DNA of 64,000 nt from CAIWHR01 sp963713275 (GTDB lineage Bacteria; Pseudomonadota; Gammaproteobacteria; Burkholderiales; Casimicrobiaceae), in the NCBI GenBank assembly GCA_963713275.1, contig CAVQLG010000012.1, forward strand, positions 1 through 64,000. Direction: 5' to 3'. Positions 52,636-61,906 of the stretch are shown here, one piece after another. Positions within the stretch are counted from its first letter, which is position 1; each line of letters begins with the position of its first letter. Position numbers and translations under genes: made by a program. Under the pieces are notes generated by a model. That model worked only from the letters and a program-made list of their open reading frames with translations, searched no databases and was not told the DNA's origin.

Positions 52636-53322
52636 TCAACCGTTGCGCAGCCCGGCCACACCCGCCGACAGGCGCTCGAGGTACGGATCGACGATGCCGT
52701 GCGCGACCAGCGCCACGCGCGTGCGCTCGAGGTAGTCGAGCGAGCTGCCGAACACGCCGGCCGCCCGGGCCAGCACCTCGATTTCGCGCGCGAGCGGCTG
52801 CTTGCCGGCGTACTGCGGATGGTCGCGGCGCACGACGAAGGCGAGCGCCGTGAGTGGCCGCCCGCCGGCGTCGAGACGGGCCCAGATCGGGCGGTACGAG
52901 CCGACGACCATTTCGCGCCGCCAGAGGAGGTGCAGCTCGTCGAGGGCGAGCGGCGCGGGCAGCCGCAGCGCGACGCCCCGGCACGCTCCGCCAGCCTCGA
53001 GCCCGAGGACGAGACCGGGCGCCTCCGGCGTGCCGCGCGCAGCGAGCGACCACAGGCAGAAGCGCCGGTGCCACCCCCGCACCGTCGCCACCCGCATCTC
53101 GGACACCGGAAACAGCGGATTCCACAAGAGCGACCCGTAGGCGAAGACCCACCACCCGGCGCCGGCGGGACGCTCATCCAGCGTCCGCCGCAGCGACGCT
53201 GCGAGCTGTTCGTCGTTGAGCGCCCGCGACGGATCGACGGCCGAGGCGTAGAGCTCACGCATGCGCCCGCTTTCGAGGTCGCTGCGGCACAGCGTCTCGG
53301 GGTGGTGCGGCCAGCGCTTCAC
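52636..53322 (-). CDS. chaC: ChaC-type gamma-glutamylcyclotransferase
   Basis: 228 residues from GTG 53322, which keeps the family N-terminus (SDLESGRMRELY); Met 53262 would remove it. WVFAYGSLLWNP is the substrate-binding loop, and LALDELHLLWRREM carries the catalytic region. The enzyme cleaves glutathione to 5-oxoproline and Cys-Gly. Start overlaps the stop of the upstream small gene (GTGA). Last gene of the rph-rdgB-hemW run. Confidence 0.9.
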   Translation of the reverse strand: MKRWPHHPETLCRSDLESGRMRELYASAVDPSRALNDEQLAASLRRTLDERPAGAGWWVFAYGSLLWNPLFPVSEMRVATVRGWHRRFCLWSLAARGTPEAPGLVLGLEAGGACRGVALRLPAPLALDELHLLWRREMVVGSYRPIWARLDAGGRPLTALAFVVRRDHPQYAGKQPLAREIEVLARAAGVFGSSLDYLERTRVALVAHGIVDPYLERLSAGVAGLRNG

Positions 53323-53492
53323 GGCAGCGACTCCGGATCGCGCTGGAGCCGTGCCAGCGCCATCTTCGCCTCGCGCCGCCGCGCCGCTTCGCTCTTGCCG
53401 TGCGGACCGCCCTTGCCGAGCAGCGGCGAGCGGGCGACCGGATTGCGGGGCGCAGGCGCCGCCGGCGGAGGATGTTGCTTCGCGCGCTTCAT
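53319..53492 (-). CDS. small basic conserved-type protein, 57 aa
   Basis: Basic, with KRAKQHP at the start, RNPVARSPLLGKGGPHGKS in the middle and a helical end. Similar short proteins with an RNPxxxxxxxxKGGxHxKS pattern are known in betaproteobacteria. Its stop overlaps chaC (GTGA) and its start is overlapped by the frame upstream (ATGA), so it is in the operon. Role unknown. Confidence 0.65.
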   Translation of the reverse strand: MKRAKQHPPPAAPAPRNPVARSPLLGKGGPHGKSEAARRREAKMALARLQRDPESLP

Positions 53493-53806
53493 CGCCCGTC
53501 CGAACGGCCAGTGTTGCGCCCCATCTTCGCGCGCAGACCGCGAGCTCGCGCTCGCACCCGGCCGCCACCGCCAGCGATCGCGCGTCGGCGCCCGCCGGAG
53601 CCGCACGCTGCGGGCCGATCGGCAAACCGGCGCCGTCGCATCCCGCGGGCAGCGTCAGCGCCGCAAACCCGAGCAGGGACCCCAGCGTGCAGCAGGACGG
53701 ACGGCCGGTCGCCGCGAGGCCCGCCGGCGCGGCGCGACTGCGCGGCAAGCCGCGGCGCCCGCGCCTCGCGCAGCGGCGGTTCGCGCAGCGCAAGGCAATC
53801 GCTCAT
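53489..53806 (-). CDS. uncertain open frame between hemW and the 57-aa gene
   Basis: 105 residues beginning MSDCLALREPP. The start overlaps the hemW stop (ATGA) and the stop overlaps the next start (ATGA), which argues for a real gene. Composition, however, is Arg/Gly-heavy and I see no family; another frame contains a Cys-bearing stretch (AAGCERELAVCARRWG) that looks more protein-like. A frameshifted gene is therefore possible. Confidence 0.35.
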   Translation of the reverse strand: MSDCLALREPPLREARAPRLAAQSRRAGGPRGDRPSVLLHAGVPARVCGADAARGMRRRRFADRPAACGSGGRRRAIAGGGGRVRARARGLRAKMGRNTGRSDGR

Positions 53807-55035
53807 CGGACCGCCCCACCGGGCGCAGGTGGCGCCGGCGGCCCGCGCAGGAACAGCGCCTGCAGGTCGTTGAGGAAGCGTCGCCCGAGCGGCGTTGCGC
53901 GCAGCAGCGCCGGATCCGGCTCCAGCAGTCCCCGCGCCGTGGCTTCGGCGAGCTCGCGCGCGATCGTCGCCAGCGGGTAGCCGGTCCGCTCACCGAAGAG
54001 CGCGGCGGGCACGCCGGCCGCGAGTCGCAGCGCATTCAGCATGAACTCGAAGCCGATGTCCTCGCGCGTCACCTGCGTTGCCTGCTGCACCGGCGCGCCG
54101 GCCGCGACCTGTTCCAGGTACTGCCGCGGCTGCCGGTAGCGCAGTTCGCGCCGCACGCGGTCCGGAAGCGAGAGCTTGGAGTGGGCGCCGGCGCCGATGC
54201 CGAGGTAGTCGCCGAACTGCCAGTAATTGAGATTGTGCCGGCATTCGCGACCGGGCCGGGCGTGCGCCGAAACCTCGTAGTGGACGTAGCCGGCGGCCGT
54301 CAGCGCTTCGCGCACCGCGTCGTCGATGTCGGCCGCGGTGTCGGCGTCGGGGAGCGGCGGCGGGTGGCGATGGAACAGCGTCTTAGGTTCCAGCGTCAGC
54401 GGATAGACGGATAGATGCGGCGGCCCGAACGCGAGCGCTGCGGCGACGTCGGCGCAAGCCCCGGCGAGGTCCTGGCCGGGCAACGCGACCATGAGGTCGA
54501 AGTTCACGTTGTCGAAGATCGCAACGGCCGCAGCGGCCGCGCGCCGGGCCTCGGTCGCGTCGTGAACGCGCCCCAGGGCGGCGAGCCGGGCATCGTCGAA
54601 GCTCTGGACGCCCAGGGACAGCCGATTGACGCCCGCCGCGCGGAAGCCGGCAAACTTCTCGCGTTCGAAGGTCCCCGGGTTCGCTTCCAGCGTCACCTCG
54701 GCGGCGGGCGCGAGCGGCACGCGCGCCCGCACGCCCGCGAGCAGCGCGTCGATCGCCGCCGCCGGCAGCAGGCTGGGTGTGCCGCCCCCGATGAATACCG
54801 ACCCCACCCTGCGGCCCCAGATCGCCGGCAGCGCGAGTTCGAGGTCGGCCAGCAGCGCGTCGACGTAGCGATCGGCCTCGAGCTCGCCGCGCAGCGCGTG
54901 CGAGTTGAAGTCGCAGTACGGGCACTTCCGCAGGCACCAGGGAACGTGCACGTAGAGCGCGAGCGGCGGCAGCGCGGCGAACCGCGGCGCCGCGCTCGGC
55001 GCCCACGCGGAGGCGGCCGGTGCGGGGCCGTTCAT
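53803..55035 (-). CDS. hemW: radical SAM haem chaperone HemW
   Basis: 410 residues. CLRKCPYCDF (CxxxCxxC) binds the 4Fe-4S cluster. VFIGGGTPSLL, EANPGTFEREKF, GVNRLSLGVQSFDD and YEVSAHARPGRECRHNLNYW are conserved. HemW lacks the coproporphyrinogen-oxidase residues of HemN and acts in haem delivery. Its Met 55035 overlaps the rdgB stop by 4 bases. Confidence 0.94.
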   Translation of the reverse strand: MNGPAPAASAWAPSAAPRFAALPPLALYVHVPWCLRKCPYCDFNSHALRGELEADRYVDALLADLELALPAIWGRRVGSVFIGGGTPSLLPAAAIDALLAGVRARVPLAPAAEVTLEANPGTFEREKFAGFRAAGVNRLSLGVQSFDDARLAALGRVHDATEARRAAAAAVAIFDNVNFDLMVALPGQDLAGACADVAAALAFGPPHLSVYPLTLEPKTLFHRHPPPLPDADTAADIDDAVREALTAAGYVHYEVSAHARPGRECRHNLNYWQFGDYLGIGAGAHSKLSLPDRVRRELRYRQPRQYLEQVAAGAPVQQATQVTREDIGFEFMLNALRLAAGVPAALFGERTGYPLATIARELAEATARGLLEPDPALLRATPLGRRFLNDLQALFLRGPPAPPAPGGAVR

Positions 55036-55628
55036 CCGCCGGCAAGGCGCGCGATGAGCGCGCGCAGCGCCTGGCCGCGGTGCGAGAGGACGTTCTTCTG
55101 CTCGAGCGGCAGTTCCGCGGCGGTGCAATCGGTCGCCTCGTCGAGGAAGTGGGGGTCGTAGCCGAAGCCGCCGGTGCCGCGCGGCACGTCGACGATGCGG
55201 CCGTGCCACGCGCCCTGCGCGATCACCGGCTCGGGGTCCGCGGCGTGGCGCAGCAGCACCAGAACGCAGACGTAGTGCGCCCGCCGGTCGGCCACACCGT
55301 TGAGGTCGGCCACGAGCTTGGCGTTGTTGCGCCTGTCCGACCGCGGCTCGCCGGCGTAGTGGGCACTGTGCACGCCGGGCGCCCCGCCCAGCGCGCGCAC
55401 GCACAGGCCCGAGTCGTCGGCCAGCGCCGGCAGCCCCGACGCCGCGCTCGCGTGCCGCGCCTTGGCGAGCGCGTTCTCGACGAAGGTGACGTGCGGCTCG
55501 GGCGCCTCCGATATCCCCAGCGCCGACTGCGCGACGACTTCGGTGCCGAGCGGAGCGAGCAGGCGGCGAAACTCGCGCAGCTTGCCTTCGTTGCCCGACG
55601 CCAGCACGAGGCGCGAAATGGCGTCCAT
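55032..55628 (-). CDS. rdgB: non-canonical purine NTP pyrophosphatase RdgB
   Basis: 198 residues. LVLASGNEGKLREF near the N-terminus, TFVENALAKARHAS, LADDSGLCV and GGFGYDPHFL are family motifs. Removes ITP and XTP to protect DNA. Between rph and hemW in one run. Confidence 0.96.
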   Translation of the reverse strand: MDAISRLVLASGNEGKLREFRRLLAPLGTEVVAQSALGISEAPEPHVTFVENALAKARHASAASGLPALADDSGLCVRALGGAPGVHSAHYAGEPRSDRRNNAKLVADLNGVADRRAHYVCVLVLLRHAADPEPVIAQGAWHGRIVDVPRGTGGFGYDPHFLDEATDCTAAELPLEQKNVLSHRGQALRALIARLAGG

Positions 55629-55651
55629 CCTCGGGCAGCGCGGAGCGCTGC

Positions 55652-56383
55652 TCACTTCGGCAGCGCGCCCAGCGCCTGCATCTGGGCCGCGATCAGGTGC
55701 TCGATGCCCCGCTCGGCGAGCGCGATCATCGCGTTCATCTGCGCGTGCGAGAACGGCAGCCCTTCGGCGGTGCCCTGGATCTCGACGAAGCGCCCGATCC
55801 CCGTCATCACCACGTTCATGTCGGTGTCGCAGGCGACGTCCTCGTTGTAGTCGAGGTCGAGCACCGGTGTGCCATTGACGATGCCGACCGATACCGCGGC
55901 GACGAAATCCTTGAGCGGCTCGCCGCTGACGCCCCCCTGCGCCTTGCACCAGTGAGTGGCGTCGGCGACGGCGACGCAGGCGCCCGTGATCGCGGCACAG
56001 CGCGTGCCACCGTCGGCCTGCAGCACGTCGCAGTCGATGCGCAGCGTGCGCTCGCCGAGCACGCTCAAGTCGGTGACCGCGCGCAGCGAACGCCCGATCA
56101 GGCGCTGGATCTCCTGCGTCCGGCCGGACTGCCGGCCCTCGGCAGCTTCGCGCCGCGAGCGCGTGTTCGTCGCGCGCGGCAGCATCCCGTACTCGGCGGT
56201 GAGCCACCCCTGCCCCTGCCCCTTGAGAAACGCCGGAACGCCGTCCTCGACGCTCGCGGTGCACAGCACCGTCGTGTCGCCGGACTCGATCAGCACCGAG
56301 CCCTCGGCGTGCTTCGTGAAGTGCCGGGTGATGCGCAGCGGGCGCAGCTCGTCGGGGCGGCGGCCGGAAGGACGCACGGTCAT
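55652..56383 (-). CDS. rph: ribonuclease PH
   Basis: 243 residues. RPSGRRPDELRPLRITR at the start, GWLTAEYGMLPRATNTRSRRE (phosphate-binding), DCDVLQADGGTRCAAITGA and a final GIEHLIAAQ are as in other RNase PH enzymes. Trims tRNA 3' ends using phosphate. First gene of the rph-rdgB-hemW run. Confidence 0.97.
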   Translation of the reverse strand: MTVRPSGRRPDELRPLRITRHFTKHAEGSVLIESGDTTVLCTASVEDGVPAFLKGQGQGWLTAEYGMLPRATNTRSRREAAEGRQSGRTQEIQRLIGRSLRAVTDLSVLGERTLRIDCDVLQADGGTRCAAITGACVAVADATHWCKAQGGVSGEPLKDFVAAVSVGIVNGTPVLDLDYNEDVACDTDMNVVMTGIGRFVEIQGTAEGLPFSHAQMNAMIALAERGIEHLIAAQMQALGALPK

Positions 56384-56467
56384 GGTGACGTTCCGTGGGA
56401 TGGGTGGACGCGATTATAGCGGCGCGCCGCCGCGAGCTGCCCTGCCGCAGGGCGCCGCGCGGCGGGT

Positions 56468-57472
56468 TCACAGCGCATGACGGCGGCGCCACCAGCGCGC
56501 AGTGTCGGCAAGCCCCGCTTCGAGCGTCACCGCCGGCGTCCACCCGGTCGCCTCGCGGAACCGGCTGCTGTCGACCTCGAGCGCGGTGGTCAGGCGGCGC
56601 AGCGCCGCCCCGCGTCCGGTGACGACCCCCGCGAGTCGCAACAGCGGGACCGGCACCGGCACCAGCCTCGCTGGAACCCCGAGTGCGGCGGCAAGCGCGC
56701 GCACGAGATCGGGCAGCGCCACCGGCACTGCGTCGGCAAGGCAGTGGACGCCTGAAGGTGCGGGCACGGCGTCCAGCGCCGCGTCGACCGCCTGCGCGAG
56801 GTTGCCGACGTAGAGCAGGCTGCGCCGCGCCCGCACGGCGGCGAGCGGCAGCACGCGGCGTCGGGCCACGGCGTCGAGCAACGCTAGGAAGTTGCCTCCG
56901 ACACCCGGACCGTAGACCAGCGGCAGGCGCAACACGATCGGGGCGAGCGGCGTGCCGGCGGCCAGCGCGGCGAGCGCGCGCTCCGCTTCCAGCTTCGACA
57001 CCGCGTACGCGTCCGCCGGCGCCGGCGGATCGGCCGGCCCGAACGCCCGCCCGGCGACGCTCTGCTCGCCGTTGACCTTGATGCTGCTCGCCAGCACGAA
57101 ACGCCCGACACCGGCGCGCACGGCAGCACGTGCCAGCCGGACCGTGGTCTCCACGTTCGCCGCGCGGTACGCGGCAACGGGGTCGGCGGCCGACTCGCGC
57201 ATCACGTGCGCGCGCCCGGCGAGATGGACGATCGCGTCCGCGCCGGCGACGAGGCGGTCGAGCTCGCCTTCGGTCGCGGTGGCAAGATCGTCCGTCGGCA
57301 ACTGCCCCCGCGACAGCGGCACCGGGGACCCGCGGCGCCGGACCACCGCGCGGAACGGCCGCCCGCTGCGCGCCCAGTGCGCCTGCACCGCCCGGCCGAT
57401 GAAGCCATCGGCACCGGTCAGCACGACCAGGCGCGGCACCTTCGGCAGCGCGTCAGAACCAGCGCCAGCCAT
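56468..57472 (-). CDS. extended SDR NAD-dependent epimerase/dehydratase
   Basis: 334 residues. Cofactor loop VLTGADGFIGRAV, LASSIKVNGE, and YAVSKLEAERAL (YxxxK). The pattern resembles UDP-glucose 4-epimerase-like proteins in sugar-nucleotide clusters. It overlaps the glycosyltransferase gene by 20 bases, so the pair likely works on a surface polysaccharide. Precise substrate unknown. Confidence 0.88.
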   Translation of the reverse strand: MAGAGSDALPKVPRLVVLTGADGFIGRAVQAHWARSGRPFRAVVRRRGSPVPLSRGQLPTDDLATATEGELDRLVAGADAIVHLAGRAHVMRESAADPVAAYRAANVETTVRLARAAVRAGVGRFVLASSIKVNGEQSVAGRAFGPADPPAPADAYAVSKLEAERALAALAAGTPLAPIVLRLPLVYGPGVGGNFLALLDAVARRRVLPLAAVRARRSLLYVGNLAQAVDAALDAVPAPSGVHCLADAVPVALPDLVRALAAALGVPARLVPVPVPLLRLAGVVTGRGAALRRLTTALEVDSSRFREATGWTPAVTLEAGLADTARWWRRRHAL

Positions 57473-58295
57473 GCTTGCCGTAGAACCGGAAGCCGCTGCG
57501 CACGAACCAGCGGATGTGATCGAACCCCTTGCGCGCCGCGTGGCCGCCGTGGTGCACGGCGCGGAAGGCGGGCAGCCATGCGGTCCGGGTCACCTTGGAC
57601 AGGCGTACGCTCCAGTCGAAATCCTCGAAGTACAGGAAGAACCTCGGATCGAAGCCGCCGGTGACGTCGATCGGAATCCGCTTCACGAGCAGGCATGCGC
57701 CCGACAGGATCGGCAGGTCGAGCACGGCGTCCTCGGCCGCGGGGTCGATGCGGTCGCGCAGTTCGTAGCGGTCGAGGCGCCGCCGGAAGAGGCGGCGCGC
57801 GAACCCCGGCGCGAAACCACGCAGGACGAGGTCGAGGACCGCAGGATAGCGTTTGCACAAATACTCGGGCTCGCCTCGCGCGTTGGTCACCGCGGGCGCG
57901 AGCGCGCCAACGTCGGGGTGGGCGTCGAGCCAGCGCACCGCGTTCCCGAGCGCGTCGGGGGCAAGCTCGACGTCGGGATTGAGCACCAGCTGGTAGTCGG
58001 CGCCGGTGCCGTGCAGCGCGAGGTTGTGGGCGGTGCCGTAGCCGACGTTGGCGTGCCCGTGCAGGTAGAGGACCTGGATTCCCGTGGCGGCGAAGCAAGT
58101 GTTGCCGAGCTCGATGACGCGGGCGGCGACCGTCCGGTCCTCGCTGTTGTCGATGAGCGCGATGGCCACGCTGCGGATCGCGCCGACTTCGCGCGCGGCG
58201 CCGATGGCCAACGCGAGGCAGCGCAGGCAGCGCTCGAGCAGCACGGCGTCGGACCGGTAGGTGACCACACTGACCGTCAGCGACGATGGCAACAC
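57453..58295 (-). CDS. family 2 glycosyltransferase (rhamnosyltransferase-like)
   Basis: 280 residues from GTG 58295 (or TTG 58292). LTVSVVTYRSD opens a GT-A fold; VLYLHGHANVGYGTAHNLAL, LVLNPDVEL (DxD-like) and LPILSGACLLVKR with FFLYFEDFDWSVRL follow. Such enzymes extend cell-surface glycans. No membrane segment. Divergent from the malate/lactate dehydrogenase gene. Confidence 0.88.
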   Translation of the reverse strand: MLPSSLTVSVVTYRSDAVLLERCLRCLALAIGAAREVGAIRSVAIALIDNSEDRTVAARVIELGNTCFAATGIQVLYLHGHANVGYGTAHNLALHGTGADYQLVLNPDVELAPDALGNAVRWLDAHPDVGALAPAVTNARGEPEYLCKRYPAVLDLVLRGFAPGFARRLFRRRLDRYELRDRIDPAAEDAVLDLPILSGACLLVKRIPIDVTGGFDPRFFLYFEDFDWSVRLSKVTRTAWLPAFRAVHHGGHAARKGFDHIRWFVRSGFRFYGKHGWRWF

Positions 58296-58430
58296 GGGAA
58301 GCCGGGGGCGGAGGAGAAGGAGGAGGATGGCGCGGCGCCCGCCGGCAGCAACCCGCGAAACCGCTGGAGTAGAATCGTCCGAGTTTCGCCGCCCGTCGTC
58401 AACCGCCACGCCCCGACCCGCGCGCTTGCC

Positions 58431-59492
58431 ATGTCCCACATCCGGTATTCCGCTTCGGACCTCGTGACCTTCGCGCACTCGCTGCTCGCGCGCGCCGGGG
58501 TCCGCGACGACATCGCCGCCGCGGTGGCCGACGTGCTGGTCACCGGCGACCTCCTCGGGCACACGACCCACGGGCTCGCGCTGCTCGCTCCGTACCTCGG
58601 CGAGGTCGAGAAAGGCACGATGACGGCGGACGGCGGCCCGCAGGTGATCAACGCCCGCCCCGCCGCTGAGCTCTGGGACGGCGGCCGCCTGCCCGGGCCG
58701 TGGCTTGCGCTGCGCGCAATGGACACGGCCATGGCGATGGCGCGCGCGCACGGTACCGGCAGCGTCGTCGTGCGCCGCTCGCACCACATCGCCTGCCTCG
58801 CCGCCTACCTGCTGCACGCGACGAACCAGGGAATGCTCGGCATCGTGCAGAGCTCGGATCCGCGCCTCGCCGCGGTCGTCCCGCACGGCGGACTGACGCC
58901 GATCGTCACCCCCAACCCGATCGCCGTCGGCATTCCCACTTCGGCGGACCCGATCCTCGTCGACATCTCGACGTCGATCACCAGCATGGGCTTCACGCGC
59001 CAGCGGCACGATGCCGGCGAGCGGCTTCCCGGCGCATGGGTCATCGACGCCGCCGGTCGCGCCACCGACGATCCCGGCGTCGTGTTCGCCGAACCCAAGG
59101 GTGCGCTGCTGCCTCTGGGCGGCCTCGACGCCGGCTACAAAGGCTTCGGCCTCGCGCTGATGATCGAGGCGCTCACCGCCGGGCTCGCCGGCTTCGGGCG
59201 CGCCGATCCGGCAGAAGGCTGGGGCGCGACGGTCTTCGTCCAGGCGATCGATCCTGCCGCGTTCGGTGGCCTCGCCGACTTCCAGCGCCAGATGGACAGC
59301 ATGGTCGCCGCGAGTCACGCCTCGAAGCCGCGCCCGGGGGTCGACCGCGTGCGCGTTCCGGGCGAAGCGGGGATGCGACGGCTGCGCGAGCAGCGCGCGC
59401 TCGGCGTCGCGCTCTACCCTTCGATCCTGCCGGCGCTGCTGCCCTGGAGCGCAAAGCTCGGCGTCGCTCCGCCGCCGAACCTGCCCCGATGA
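58431..59492 (+). CDS. malate/L-lactate dehydrogenase family oxidoreductase
   Basis: 353 residues of the Ldh2/MdlB type, an NAD(P) fold distinct from classical LDH. GHTTHGLALLAPYL, VVVRRSHHIACLAAYLLHA, PNPIAVGIPT and GGLDAGYKGFGLALMIE are family marks. Reduces 2-oxoacids such as 2,3-diketogulonate, sulfolactate or ureidoglycolate; substrate not fixed. The stop overlaps the next gene by ATGA. Confidence 0.9.
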   Translation: MSHIRYSASDLVTFAHSLLARAGVRDDIAAAVADVLVTGDLLGHTTHGLALLAPYLGEVEKGTMTADGGPQVINARPAAELWDGGRLPGPWLALRAMDTAMAMARAHGTGSVVVRRSHHIACLAAYLLHATNQGMLGIVQSSDPRLAAVVPHGGLTPIVTPNPIAVGIPTSADPILVDISTSITSMGFTRQRHDAGERLPGAWVIDAAGRATDDPGVVFAEPKGALLPLGGLDAGYKGFGLALMIEALTAGLAGFGRADPAEGWGATVFVQAIDPAAFGGLADFQRQMDSMVAASHASKPRPGVDRVRVPGEAGMRRLREQRALGVALYPSILPALLPWSAKLGVAPPPNLPR

Positions 59493-59884
59493 GCGTCAAG
59501 GTCACGTCCTTCGTCACCGACAAGCGCTTCGTTCGCCGTGCGCGCGAGCTCGCGACGATCCGCGTCATGGTCGCGATGTACTGTCGCGACCACCATGGCC
59601 GCCACGATCCGCTGTGCCCGCGCTGCGCCGAACTGATGGCGTATGCCGAGCGGCGGCTCGAGCGCTGCGTGTTCGGCGACGCGAAGCCCACCTGCAGCAA
59701 CTGCACCGTCCACTGCTACGCGGCGGACCGGCGCGAGGAAGTGCGGCTCGTCATGCGCTACGCCGGGCCGCGAATGCTGCTGCGCCACCCGTGGCTTGGC
59801 CTCACGCACCTGCTCGACGGCCGCCGCCCCGCGCCGCTCCTGCCGCAGCCGCCGGCCAGGACGCCGACCGGCGACGAGTCGTGA
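59489..59884 (+). CDS. YgbA-like, nitrous-oxide-stimulated-promoter family protein
   Basis: 131 residues. A Cys-rich core, CPRC and then CSNCTVHC, with a preceding CRDHHG, matches the YgbA_NO family, named for a promoter responsive to NO/N2O. These cysteines probably bind a metal. Starts on the last bases of the upstream oxidoreductase. No nearby nitrogen-oxide genes. Confidence 0.88.
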   Translation: MSVKVTSFVTDKRFVRRARELATIRVMVAMYCRDHHGRHDPLCPRCAELMAYAERRLERCVFGDAKPTCSNCTVHCYAADRREEVRLVMRYAGPRMLLRHPWLGLTHLLDGRRPAPLLPQPPARTPTGDES

Positions 59885-59899
59885 CCCGGCGCCGCCGCG

Positions 59900-60715
59900 T
59901 CAGCGGCGCACGCCGGCGGTGACGCGTCCGATGCCGGCGAGGTCGCGGACCGTTTCCACGGCGGCGAATCCCGCCGCGCGGAAGAGATCGGCGACCGCCG
60001 CGGCCTGATCGTAGCCGTGTTCGACCGCGAGCGTTGCGCCTGGCGCGAGTCGCTCGGGCGCCCCGGCGACGATCGCGCGCAGCGCCCGGAGGCCGTCGGC
60101 GCCCGGCGTCAGCGCTCCGGGCGGCTCGAAGCGCAGGTCGCCCGCGCGCAAGTGCGGGTCCGTCGCCGCGATGTACGGCGGGTTGGCGACGATGCAGTCG
60201 AAGCGGCCCGCAGGCACGTCCTGATACCAGTCGGACACGACGAACTCGACGTTGGCCAGCCCCAGGCGCCGGCCGTTCTCGCGCGCGATCGCGAGCGCCG
60301 CCGCGGCCGCGTCGCTGGCGACCACCCAGGCGGCCGGCCGCGCGTGCGCGAGCGCGAGCGCGACCGCCCCCGATCCGGTGCCGAGGTCCAGCACGCGCGC
60401 CGGCGCGGCGGGGGGCAGGCGCGCCAGCGCGAGCTCCACCAGCGTCTCGGTTTCCGGCCGCGGAATCAGCACGTCCGGGGTCACGACCAGCGCCAACCCG
60501 AAGAACTCGCGCGTGCAGGTGAGGTAGGCGACCGGCTCGCCGGCTCGCCGCCGCTTCGCAAGCGCGCCGAACGCGGCCGCGGCGTCGGACGGCAGCGTCG
60601 CGTCGGCGTGGGCGACGAGCCAGGCTCGGCCGCAACGCAGCACGTGCGCGAGCAGCACCTGCGCGTCGAGCAGCGCGACGCCGGCTTCGACGAGGGCCTG
60701 TCGGACCGTAGTCAT
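59900..60715 (-). CDS. prmC: peptide chain release factor N5-glutamine methyltransferase
   Basis: 271 residues. Short N-terminal helical domain, then the methyltransferase: VLDLGTGSGAVALAL and the catalytic VANPPYI. It methylates the GGQ Gln of RF1 and RF2. Next to prfA in the usual order recG, hemA, prfA, prmC. Confidence 0.95.
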   Translation of the reverse strand: MTTVRQALVEAGVALLDAQVLLAHVLRCGRAWLVAHADATLPSDAAAAFGALAKRRRAGEPVAYLTCTREFFGLALVVTPDVLIPRPETETLVELALARLPPAAPARVLDLGTGSGAVALALAHARPAAWVVASDAAAAALAIARENGRRLGLANVEFVVSDWYQDVPAGRFDCIVANPPYIAATDPHLRAGDLRFEPPGALTPGADGLRALRAIVAGAPERLAPGATLAVEHGYDQAAAVADLFRAAGFAAVETVRDLAGIGRVTAGVRR

Positions 60716-60750
60716 CGGCGCATGAGGCCGGCGGGCCGCCTCCTGCGGCA

Positions 60751-61835
60751 TTACGCTTCCTCGCCGGCGAGCGCCGCGAGCTGGTCGGCCTGGTGCTCCT
60801 GCAGCAGCGCGCCGACGAGCTCGTCCATGTCCCCGTCCATGATCGCGTCGATCCGGTACAGCGTGAGGTTGATCCGGTGGTCGGTGACGCGGCCCTGCGG
60901 GAAGTTGTAGGTGCGAATCCGCTCGCTGCGGTCGCCGCTGCCGACGAGCGACTTGCGCATCGACGCTTCCTTCTGCTGCCGCTCGCGCTGCTCGCGGTCG
61001 AGCAGGCGCGAGGCGAGCACCGCCATCGCCTGCGCGCGATTCCGGTGCTGCGAGCGGTCGTCCTGGCATTCGACGACGATGCCCGTCGGCAGGTGCGTGA
61101 TGCGCACGGCCGAATCGGTCTTGTTCACGTGCTGGCCGCCGGCGCCGGAGGAGCGAAAGGTGTCGATGCGCAGGTCGGCCGGATTGATCTCCTGGGCGGC
61201 GACGGGGTCGGCCTCGGGCATCACCGCGACCGTGCACGCGGAGGTGTGGATCCGGCCCTGCGCCTCGGTCTCGGGCACCCGCTGCACCCGGTGCCCGCCG
61301 GACTCGAACTTGAGCTTCGAGTACGCGCCGGCACCGGCGATGCGCAGGATCACTTCCTTGTAGCCGCCGAGCTCGCTCGGCGACGCCGAGACCATCTCGG
61401 TCTGCCAGCGCTGCCTCTCGGCGTAACGGAGGTACATCCGGGCGAGGTCTCCGGCGAACAGCGCCGACTCGTCGCCGCCGGTCCCGGCGCGGATCTCGAC
61501 AAAGACGTTGCGCTCGTCGTTCGGGTCCTTCGGCAGCAGCATCCGCTGCAGGTCCGCCTCGATGGCGGCCATCGCGGCCAGCGCGCCGTCGCGCTCCTCC
61601 GCGGCGAAGTCCTTCATCTCCGGGTCGCGGGCCATTTCCTCGGCCTCGCCACGGTCTGCTCGGCGCGGCGGTAGTCGCGGTGGCGCGCGACCACGGGCTC
61701 GATCTCGGCGTGTTCGCGCGTCATCGCCCGGTAGCGATCCAGGTCGCGGGTCGCGTCTGCGGACGACAGCACCGCGTTGAGCTCGTCCAGGCGCAGGGCG
61801 AGCTGGTCGAGCTTCAGCTGCAACGAAGGTTTCAT
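60751..61835 (-). pseudogene. prfA: peptide chain release factor 1, one-base frameshift
   Basis: RF1 reads UAA and UAG. The start MKPSLQLKLDQLA is at 61835. The first ~62 codons end in RRAEQTVA; the rest, from EAEEMARDPEMKDFA, is in another frame. One missing G near 61647 explains it, and restoring it gives 361 residues, the normal length. Later motifs are intact: RVPETEAQGRIHTS, with the PxT stop-codon loop, and GAGGQHVNKTDSA. Because the gene is essential, sequence error is the likelier explanation. Confidence 0.9.
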
Positions 61836-61906
61836 AGGGGCGAGGCGGTGAGGGTGAGGCACGCGTCACCGCGTCAGCGCAGCACGGCCGGTTGGCTGGC
61901 GCTCTG

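Noticed and set aside
61614..61862. A separate 82-residue protein before prfA
   Set aside because: It is the N-terminus of RF1 in another frame after the one-base loss.
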